NCBI GenBank assembly: GCA_030531915.1
Contig: JAUNMD010000013.1
Coordinates: 1-14,668 of the forward strand
DNA: 14,668 nt
Origin: Pseudomonadota bacterium
GTDB lineage: Bacteria; Pseudomonadota; Alphaproteobacteria; Rs-D84
Direction: 5' to 3'
Both the position numbers and the translations under genes were made by a program. The notes under the pieces are model-generated. The model was not told where the DNA came from and did no database searches. It worked only from the letters and a program-made list of their open reading frames with translations. Positions 1 to 4,981 of this stretch are shown here, piece after piece. How positions within the stretch are numbered: position 1 is the stretch's first letter; each line of letters opens with the position of its first letter.

Positions 1-1048
1 GATTGTTGTAAATTGCACCACCATCTTTCTTGGCCACATTGCCAGAAAATACCGTCTTACCATTCAGGGTTATATCGCCCATATCATTGTAAATCGCCCC
101 ACCCTTTTGCGCGGCAGAATTTCCAATAAAACTGGCGTCGGTAAATTTCATATTGCCACCCAAACCAGAATCAGTTCCCTTGGCATCGGTCTTGATAAAA
201 TGATGATTGTAAATCGCACCACCGTTCATCGCGGCAGAGTTATTTTCAAATCTGGTGTTATTGATTTCAGTTGTCAAAAACGTATTTGCAATCGCGCCAC
301 CGTTACCACCACGGGTTCTGTTGCTGGCGGTGTCAATCATACCACCCAACGCCTGATTCCCAGAAAACACGGAATTTGAAATCTTGATATAATTGCCCAG
401 ATTGTCCACCTGTGGGATTTCAGAATCTTCCAGTGTTCTGCGTGTTGCAATCGCGCCACCATCGAATCGGCTGGTGTTATTATTAAATTCTGCGCCATCA
501 ACAACCAGTTTGCCATTGATACCCATTGCAATCGCACCGCCACCAATTAAACGTGTGCCGGTCGTTTCGTCGGTTGCATATGCACTGTTGTTATTAAACT
601 GTGTCCCCGATGATACAATCACAGTCCCAAAATCCGCAATCGCACCCGCCGAATCCTTGGCCATATTGCCATCAAATACGGTGTTTGCCCCGATTATCAA
701 CATGCCGCCGGTCTGGGGTGCTTTTGGTTTTGCGGTATAGAATATGCCCGATTCAACCAAATTATTTTTGAATACCGAACCCGCACCAACCGTCAACAGA
801 CCTTTGTCATTGCCAACGAAAATCAGTGTTTCTGACCAGTCGCCCAAATCCTTGACTTCTTTGTCCTGAATGTCCAAAACCATACCATCTTGGGCTGGAT
901 ACAATTCATCTTCGGCAACCAGTGTACGATCAGCCGCCGATGCGCCACCGATAACGACCATTGCGCCCATTGCTGCAATAAACGCATGTTTCAATACGGC
1001 ACGATATGCCGCGGTTAGTTCTTTGATTGCTGTACGGGACATTTTCAT
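1..1048 (-). CDS. Pmp-like autotransporter adhesin, N-terminal part (runs off left edge)
   Basis: The first 349 codons of a surface protein are present; the rest lies beyond the left edge. A long signal peptide (basic n-region to about residue 21, hydrophobic stretch 22-34) ends at a probable ASA|A cleavage after residue 38. From about residue 125 there are seven repeats of the chlamydial Pmp type: FxxN at 125, 151, 188, 228, 267, 307 and 334, each followed 10-25 residues later by GGAI or a variant (clear at 170, 197, 250, 276, 316 and 343; degenerate SAGAIA at 133). Such repeats form a right-handed beta-helix passenger exported by a C-terminal barrel, so the product is probably a secreted adhesin. 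The start is the first of two close ATGs (MKM); a weak AAGAAG ribosome site lies about 6 nt upstream. Family assignment from the repeat pattern is strong; the actual ligand is unknown. Confidence 0.85.
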   Translation of the reverse strand, partial: MKMSRTAIKELTAAYRAVLKHAFIAAMGAMVVIGGASAADRTLVAEDELYPAQDGMVLDIQDKEVKDLGDWSETLIFVGNDKGLLTVGAGSVFKNNLVESGIFYTAKPKAPQTGGMLIIGANTVFDGNMAKDSAGAIADFGTVIVSSGTQFNNNSAYATDETTGTRLIGGGAIAMGINGKLVVDGAEFNNNTSRFDGGAIATRRTLEDSEIPQVDNLGNYIKISNSVFSGNQALGGMIDTASNRTRGGNGGAIANTFLTTEINNTRFENNSAAMNGGAIYNHHFIKTDAKGTDSGLGGNMKFTDASFIGNSAAQKGGAIYNDMGDITLNGKTVFSGNVAKKDGGAIYNN

Positions 1049-1099
1049 ATGGGTTCTTCTTTGTTCCAAATGATGGCATTTAACTGCCTGTTACTTTCT

Positions 1100-1127
1100 T
1101 TTATAGCATCTGTTTTTACACTTGCAA
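1100..1127 (-). promoter_or_regulatory. Candidate promoter of the Pmp-like gene
   Basis: On the minus strand, TTGCAA (1122-1127) and TATAAA (1100-1105) are separated by 16 bp. A TGC directly before the -10 box makes it an extended -10. Transcription would start near 1093, leaving about 45 nt of leader before the ATG. The site lies downstream of the terminator at 1170-1196, so the adhesin gene can be transcribed independently of the RNA unit upstream. Confidence 0.5.
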
Positions 1128-1169
1128 GCGCAAAATTATCCTATCAGGACATATGTCAAAACAAATTGC

Positions 1170-1196
1170 AAAAAACCGCCAAAAATTATTTGACGG
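1170..1196 (-). terminator. Intrinsic terminator of the putative structured RNA
   Basis: On the minus strand, CCGTCAAA (1196-1189) pairs with TTTGGCGG (1183-1176), giving an 8-bp stem with one G-U pair and a short A/T loop. Six T residues (1175-1170) follow immediately. This is a textbook rho-independent terminator placed 122 nt before the adhesin ATG. Confidence 0.75.
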
Positions 1197-1409
1197 TCGG
1201 AGATTTCAACAAATCATAAATCAGAATGACCCCACCGGCCTTTGGGTTTCCCTTGTTGTATAACCGGCGGATCCCCGACCATAATGGTGGGGTACATACA
1301 ATAAATGGCGCATGTGCGCCGCTTTACTGTGCGGATTTGATACACGCATCGCGCATATCACAGATTTACGGGCTTGTTGAAGGCCCCGAACCCAAATCCC
1401 TTTGGATTC
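1170..1409 (-). ncRNA. Putative structured non-coding RNA or attenuated leader, about 240 nt
   Basis: The unit is bounded by a good promoter and an intrinsic terminator, and no intact gene lies between them. Minus-strand helices: AATCCAAA/TTTGGGTT around a GGGA loop (1408-1389), starting at the predicted 5' end; CGGG(G)C/GCCCG (1388-1369); CTGTG/CACAG (1363-1327) enclosing an 8-bp ATATGCGC/GCGTGTAT hairpin; GGCGC-ACAT-GCGCC (1320-1307); and a long-range ACCCCACC/GGTGGGGT pairing (1293-1286 with 1236-1229) enclosing a GGG-AAA-CCC hairpin. It lacks hallmarks I know of RNase P, tmRNA and SRP RNA. One reading frame (1320-1181) gives a protein-like tail ending IYDLLKSPTVK, but upstream it is broken by stops and would need a frameshift, so a decayed small gene is the main alternative. 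It could also be an attenuated leader of the adhesin gene. Confidence 0.5.
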
Positions 1410-1415
1410 ATATTT

Positions 1416-1444
1416 AGTATAATCAACATAAACTCAAATTTCAA
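1416..1444 (-). promoter_or_regulatory. Promoter of the putative structured RNA
   Basis: TTGAAA (1444-1439) and TATACT (1421-1416) lie on the minus strand with the optimal 17-bp spacer. The predicted start near 1409 coincides with the base of the first hairpin of the RNA. No Shine-Dalgarno precedes the ATG at 1411, which argues against a normal protein-coding unit here. Confidence 0.65.
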
Positions 1445-1463
1445 TCATAAAAAATTCCCATGA

Positions 1464-1472
1464 GGGGGGGGG
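1464..1472. repeat. G9 homopolymer tract
   Basis: Nine consecutive G residues (plus strand) lie 20 bp upstream of the -35 box of the RNA promoter and just outside the DUF1015 terminator. Such tracts can slip during replication and are also a common sequencing-error site. Confidence 0.9.
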
Positions 1473-1482
1473 ATTGCTCTCT

Positions 1483-1519
1483 GTCATAAAAAACGGGGCG
1501 ATGCCCCGTTTTTTATGAC
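1483..1519 (-). terminator. Strong intrinsic terminator after the DUF1015 gene
   Basis: This is a perfect 17-bp inverted repeat (arms 1483-1499 and 1503-1519) with a 3-nt loop and a CGGGGC/GCCCCG core flanked by six A and six T. It overlaps the stop codon of the DUF1015 gene. Because both flanks are A/T runs, it can stop transcription in either direction. It insulates the RNA unit from the genes upstream. Confidence 0.85.
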
Positions 1520-2751
1520 AACTTGTGAATAACCAAGCCACTGCGCAACTTTGGTTCAAACCACGTCGTCTTGGGTGGCATAATGTTGCCTGTATCGGCA
1601 ATATCAATAATCTGGCGCATGGTAACGGGGTACAACGCAAACGCCGCAACCATTTCACCCGAATCAACGCGTTTCTGCAATTCCGACAACCCGCGAATAC
1701 CACCGACAAAATCGATTCGTTTGCTGGTGCGCAAATCACCCAGATTCAAGATTTTATCAAACACCAAATTTGACAATACCGTCACGTCCAGAACGCCAAT
1801 CGGGTCGTTGTCGTTATATGTACCAGATTTCGCCGTCAAACTGTACCAATGGCCATTCAGGTACATGCCAAAGTTATGCAGCTTCGTCGGCTTGTAAATT
1901 TCTGTGCCCATATCGGTAACGTCAAACGATTCGCCCAGACGCGCCAAAAATTCATCTGGCGTCAATCCATTCAAATCACGCACAACACGGTTATAGTCAA
2001 TAACGTGCAGTTGTGATTCTGGGAATATCACCGCCAAGAAATAGTTATATTCTTCGTTTCCTGTGTGATTCGGATTTTGCGCACGTTTTTCCGCGCCAAC
2101 ACGGGCGGCGGCGGCGGTTCTGTGGTGACCATCGGCAACATACATCGCCGGAATATTTTTGAATATTTCAGTTATGCGCGCATTGACCGCATCATCTGTA
2201 ATTGCCCAGAACGTGTGGCCAAAACCATCAGGCGCGACAAAGTCATATTCTGGTGCGTGCGACGCAACCCAGTCGGCGACAATCTTGTTCATTTCATCAA
2301 CATCAGGATACGCAAAGAACACCGGTTCAATATTCGCATTTTGGATACGAACGTGAATCATACGGTCGTCTTCTTTGTCCTTGCGCGTCAATTCGTGCTT
2401 TTTAATTTTGCCCGACATATAGTCATCAACATTTGCCGCCGCAACCAGACCATACTGCGTGCGACCGTCCATCGTCTGGGCATAAATATAGTACATTTCT
2501 TTTGGGTCTTGAACCAGCCAACCGCGATTCTGCCACAATTTGAAATTTTCCACCGCTTTGTCATAGACGACCTGTGCGTGTTCATCGGCAATCGGGTCAA
2601 AATCAATTTCTGGCTTGATAATATGCAGCAATGATTTTTCACCAGCCTCTTGCTTGGCCTCGGCCGAATTCAGAACGTCGTACGGGCGCGACGCAACCTG
2701 CTCTGCCAATTCTTTTGGTGGACGTACACCTGCAAATGGTTTGATTTTCAT
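1513..2751 (-). CDS. DUF1015 family protein (COG4198)
   Basis: A 412-aa cytoplasmic protein without signal peptide or membrane segments, of typical length for DUF1015. Landmarks are KPFAGVRPP at the N-terminus, RPYDV (22-26), the charged HELTRKDKEDDR block (119-130), IEPVFFAYP (141-149) and the signature DGHHRTAAA (207-215). The family's biochemical role is not settled to my knowledge. Members often sit near serine-biosynthesis genes and have been compared with ParB-like/serine-kinase folds, but no serA or serC is present here. A strong AAGGAG (2766-2761) lies 9 nt before the ATG, so the start is secure. It lies 72 nt downstream of the Ntn-amidase gene on the same strand, but it has its own TATAAT, and a perfect terminator ends it. 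Confidence 0.85.
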   Translation of the reverse strand: MKIKPFAGVRPPKELAEQVASRPYDVLNSAEAKQEAGEKSLLHIIKPEIDFDPIADEHAQVVYDKAVENFKLWQNRGWLVQDPKEMYYIYAQTMDGRTQYGLVAAANVDDYMSGKIKKHELTRKDKEDDRMIHVRIQNANIEPVFFAYPDVDEMNKIVADWVASHAPEYDFVAPDGFGHTFWAITDDAVNARITEIFKNIPAMYVADGHHRTAAAARVGAEKRAQNPNHTGNEEYNYFLAVIFPESQLHVIDYNRVVRDLNGLTPDEFLARLGESFDVTDMGTEIYKPTKLHNFGMYLNGHWYSLTAKSGTYNDNDPIGVLDVTVLSNLVFDKILNLGDLRTSKRIDFVGGIRGLSELQKRVDSGEMVAAFALYPVTMRQIIDIADTGNIMPPKTTWFEPKLRSGLVIHKLS

Positions 2752-2762
2752 ATCAGATTTCT

Positions 2763-2789
2763 CCTTGGGTTATACACCCAAGGATTATA
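2763..2789 (-). promoter_or_regulatory. -10 box with adjoining 8-bp inverted repeat overlapping the DUF1015 ribosome site
   Basis: A consensus TATAAT (2789-2784, minus strand) directly abuts a perfect inverted repeat, CCTTGGGT/ACCCAAGG with a 5-nt centre (2783-2763). The second arm contains the AAGG of the AAGGAG ribosome site. No good -35 is seen (CTTTTA at 17 bp; TTGTCT only at 21 bp), so an activator may be needed. If transcription starts near 2777, only part of the repeat is in the RNA and it is more likely a DNA operator. If transcripts come from the upstream amidase gene, the full hairpin forms and masks the ribosome site. Confidence 0.45.
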
Positions 2790-2823
2790 TCTGTTCTGAC
2801 ATTAAATAAAAGACAAATATTTT

Positions 2824-3966
2824 TTATTCTGCCATTTCGACAACGGTCACATCCGTTTCAACCATAACCGGTGTTGGCGCATATTCAATTTGCACAGGGA
2901 CAATCGTCGGACTCTTGCTGGTGTCCAGCGGATGCGTCTGGAACGCAACCGTGCCAAAATCAATCGCCGACATATCAATCGAACGCACCGTACGGTCATA
3001 CATAGTGTGATAATAAATCACCATATTTTTCAAATCGGTCGCGATTGTCCACTGGGTGGCGGACGGCATATTATTCGGCGCACGCCCAACCGCGAACTGA
3101 ACGCCCGTCGGCACATCAAAGTTATTCAAGATATGAAACGCCTGCATTGCAGAATCAAACGCGGTCTTTTGCTTTAATGAATAAGATTCCAAGAATGCCG
3201 CACGAACGAATCGCGATGGCGGTGTAAAGTCCCCAGGCAATCCGTGAAAACCACTGCCCGAACCAAATGCTGACAGTTGCACGCCATTCATATCAACCGG
3301 CCCCGCCGTCCCAGGGGTTAAATTCACGTAATTATTCAAATTAGACCTGTGCCACGGGAACGATGGCGCGTTGGTCAAAACACCCAATGGGTTATCATAG
3401 AAATTGACCTGGCCATCAACAACCTCTATCACGACCTGACGGCCAGATGGATCGGTTATACGCCAATGCACGGTATCGGCACGGGAATCAATATTGATTA
3501 TGCGAATATTTTCCATACCCGCACGCAGTTCATCAATGGTGGCGAAATTCGCCAGCACCCACGATACAAATTGCAAATCACCAATGGATTGCCCCACCAA
3601 TGCCGCATCATATGGTTTATATTCGCCATACTTTGGGAAATAGAACAATGCCGCAGACAGCCCCGCCTCGTTCGTGCCATCTACGATAAACTCGGCCTGT
3701 TCCATACCCAACCCGACATAGCCGTATTTTGCGGTATATTGCATACCGCCCGACGCATTGTTTGGTAAAATTGCCGTCTGGGTATAACCACGCGGAATCA
3801 CAACATATATGTTGTCCATTTCTTCGCGTGACCAATCGATTGTACGTGCGACAACGACACCGCCGTCATCGGATTTCAGTGTGATACCCGTACAGGCATC
3901 GGCACTGTTTGCAGCCACCAATGGCATCGCCACCGCCAGCGCATAAAATAATTTTCTCGTCTCCAT
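2824..3966 (-). CDS. Secreted Ntn amidase, choloylglycine hydrolase / penicillin V acylase family
   Basis: A 380-aa linear amide C-N hydrolase. A signal peptide (1-24, ending SADA) precedes Cys25. Cleavage after Ala24 would expose Cys25 as the N-terminal nucleophile of this Ntn family, so export and activation coincide. Other expected residues are present: Arg41 and Asp44 (RTIDWS), Asn99 (DGTNEAGL), Asn199 (LTNAPSFPWH) and Arg252 (PPSRFVRA). Relatives hydrolyse bile-salt conjugates, penicillin V or acyl-homoserine lactones; the substrate cannot be read from sequence, but a periplasmic enzyme is expected. It lies 46 nt after the DUF5662-like gene. No Shine-Dalgarno is visible; the ATG is preceded by a small CCGCAT-t-ATGCGG dyad (3969-3981) containing a CATAAT, so translation could be leaderless. 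The next in-frame ATG (residue 14) would destroy the signal peptide. Confidence 0.88.
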   Translation of the reverse strand: METRKLFYALAVAMPLVAANSADACTGITLKSDDGGVVVARTIDWSREEMDNIYVVIPRGYTQTAILPNNASGGMQYTAKYGYVGLGMEQAEFIVDGTNEAGLSAALFYFPKYGEYKPYDAALVGQSIGDLQFVSWVLANFATIDELRAGMENIRIINIDSRADTVHWRITDPSGRQVVIEVVDGQVNFYDNPLGVLTNAPSFPWHRSNLNNYVNLTPGTAGPVDMNGVQLSAFGSGSGFHGLPGDFTPPSRFVRAAFLESYSLKQKTAFDSAMQAFHILNNFDVPTGVQFAVGRAPNNMPSATQWTIATDLKNMVIYYHTMYDRTVRSIDMSAIDFGTVAFQTHPLDTSKSPTIVPVQIEYAPTPVMVETDVTVVEMAE

Positions 3967-4012
3967 ATCCGCATTATGCGGCGGGGGCGTCTATAAATCT
4001 ATGGGTTTGATT

Positions 4013-4537
4013 TCACAGTTCCAATGCCGGCGTCCAAATTGCGCGCACCGCATCATTGTCCACGCGCCGCGCCAATTCGGAAATCAGTTCCAATATAAAT
4101 TCACGCTGTGCGTCCGACCATGCCAACCGCGACATCACGCGGTCATAGAACGCACGCACCGATTCGTATTCGGTCTGGGACAATATCACGGCCTGTTCAA
4201 AATTTGCACTGTGCCAATCGCACACCATTTCGGTCAAAATACTTTTCGGAATCTGGCGTACATCGTCCCACGCACCAACATGATGCGGCTGCATATGATG
4301 ATGTTCGTCATGAACGCGTTTGTACAGTTCCTCTTGCTGGGGCAACATCTGCATATCTGGGTGATAGCCCACATAATTCCGATATGCATAGCCCGTTTGA
4401 TACGGTTCTGTGAATTTATCACTGTCGTGCATGGGAAACGCCGCCCCCAGCAACCCCGCAAAATAATTCAGGCAATCAATATGACAGTGCGTACGCACCA
4501 AATGAAATTTAATAATATCAGATACAGGAATGTTCAT
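4013..4537 (-). CDS. DUF5662-like protein
   Basis: A 174-aa cytoplasmic protein rich in His/Asp motifs: HDSDK (37-41), HDEHHH (76-81), HH (85-86) and EMVCDW (104-109). These match, from memory, the HDxSK, HxxHNxHH and EMVCDW landmarks of DUF5662, which suggest a small helical metal-binding protein of unknown reaction. The frame stays open upstream to 4708, but that extension is the antisense of tRNA-Gln and is not accepted. The start chosen gives MNIPVSDIIKFH, like other family members. An ATG three codons earlier (4546) is the alternative. Neither has a Shine-Dalgarno; a TATTAT at 4550-4545 lies just before the chosen ATG, compatible with a leaderless mRNA. It may share a transcript with the amidase 46 nt downstream. 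Confidence 0.65.
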   Translation of the reverse strand: MNIPVSDIIKFHLVRTHCHIDCLNYFAGLLGAAFPMHDSDKFTEPYQTGYAYRNYVGYHPDMQMLPQQEELYKRVHDEHHHMQPHHVGAWDDVRQIPKSILTEMVCDWHSANFEQAVILSQTEYESVRAFYDRVMSRLAWSDAQREFILELISELARRVDNDAVRAIWTPALEL

Positions 4538-4593
4538 AGGGGGCATAATATCACAAAAACGACCGCCCTGCCACCAAAAGGCATAAATTTTCA

Positions 4594-4622
4594 TTGCAAA
4601 ACGAAAAAAGACATTATATAAT
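4594..4622 (+). promoter_or_regulatory. Promoter of tRNA-Gln
   Basis: TTGCAA (4594-4599) and a perfect TATAAT (4617-4622) are separated by 17 bp. The predicted start lies about 5 nt before the mature tRNA. The -10 sits in a self-complementary ATTATATAAT, so the same box reads TATAAT on the other strand, but no -35 supports minus-strand use. Confidence 0.75.
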
Positions 4623-4633
4623 GCGCACCGCAT

Positions 4634-4707
4634 TGGGGCATAGTTTAACGGTAGAACTCCGGACTCTGACTCCGTCAGTGTTGGTTCGAATCCAGCTGCC
4701 CCAACCA
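4634..4707 (+). tRNA. tRNA-Gln (anticodon CUG)
   Basis: A full cloverleaf of 74 nt including an encoded CCA. Acceptor TGGGGCA/TGCCCCA; D arm GTTT/GAAC; anticodon stem CCGGA/TCCGT (outermost C-T mismatch) with loop CTCTGAC, giving CUG at 34-36; T arm GTTGG-TTCGAAT-CCAGC; discriminator A. The weak first pair (U1-A72) is typical of tRNA-Gln. It reads CAG codons. Confidence 0.96.
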
Positions 4708-4714
4708 AAAATTT

Positions 4715-4742
4715 AACCGGCCTTGTGCCGGTTTAATTTTTG
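4715..4742 (+). terminator. Terminator after tRNA-Gln
   Basis: A core stem AACCGGC/GCCGGTT (4715-4721 and 4727-4733) with loop CTTGT is followed by TAATTTTTGG. The outer flanks AACCAAAAATT and AATTTTTGGTT can extend the stem into the encoded CCA of the tRNA. The near-symmetry also allows function on the minus strand. Confidence 0.75.
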
Positions 4743-4748
4743 GTTGGG

Positions 4749-4877
4749 TTTTCTGGAGGCAGAACCTGTTGGTTCGACTATGAGTTGACGTTTGCAAACG
4801 ACAGTACCGCGAACGTCATACGAATGCCACGCAGCCGGCATATCATGCCGTGCGAGTGAATCAGCTGCCAGCCGATA
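4749..4877. other. Strongly folding intergenic stretch between tRNA-Gln and the zincin-like gene
   Basis: No gene is seen here, but several inverted repeats are: GAACC-TGTT-GGTTC (4762-4775), the palindrome CGTTTGCAAACG (4789-4800) nested in GACGTT/AACGTC, and a long hairpin built on CGGCAT-ATC-ATGCCG extended by CACGCA/TGCGaGTG (about 4831-4860). It ends at an intrinsic terminator on the plus strand. I found no convincing promoter of its own, so it could be a read-through trailer of tRNA-Gln, a small RNA or a repeated element. Confidence 0.35.
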
Positions 4878-4898
4878 GCCCCCCACTCGGGGCGTTTT
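4878..4898 (+). terminator. Intrinsic terminator before the zincin-like gene
   Basis: GCCCC (4878-4882) pairs with GGGGC (4889-4893) around a CCACTC loop, followed by GTTTTAATTTT. It separates the tRNA region from the promoter at 4934-4962. Something upstream must be transcribed up to this point for it to be useful. Confidence 0.6.
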
Positions 4899-4933
4899 AA
4901 TTTTGGTCGTGATTGGCGCAGTTCAATACCATA

Positions 4934-4962
4934 TTCAAAATGCACGCTTTTTGTGCTATAAT
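4934..4962 (+). promoter_or_regulatory. Promoter of the zincin-like gene
   Basis: TTCAAA (4934-4939) and a perfect TATAAT (4957-4962) are separated by 17 bp, with TGC directly before the -10 (extended -10). Transcription would begin near 4969, giving a very short leader before the ATG. Confidence 0.6.
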
Positions 4963-4981
4963 GTGTGCGCAGGTGTTCAAC

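Noticed and set aside
1170..1409. Assignment of the putative RNA to RNase P, tmRNA or SRP RNA
   Set aside because: The conserved cores I know for these (for example GAGGAAAGTC of RNase P, the tRNA-like ends of tmRNA, the GGAAGCAG region of SRP RNA) are absent.
1226..1417. 63-aa plus-strand open frame in the gap beside the adhesin gene
   Set aside because: No ribosome site and no recognisable motif; it lies opposite the better-supported minus-strand RNA unit.
2065..2634. 189-aa plus-strand frame opposite the DUF1015 gene
   Set aside because: Shadow of a strongly supported gene, without motif or promoter.
4538..4708. N-terminal extension of the DUF5662-like frame (VGAAGFEPTLTESESG...)
   Set aside because: It is the antisense translation of tRNA-Gln and its promoter; such peptides are a known annotation artefact.
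4913..4981. Upstream in-frame start of the zincin-like gene
   Set aside because: It precedes the promoter, has no ribosome site and adds a segment unlike the rest of the protein.
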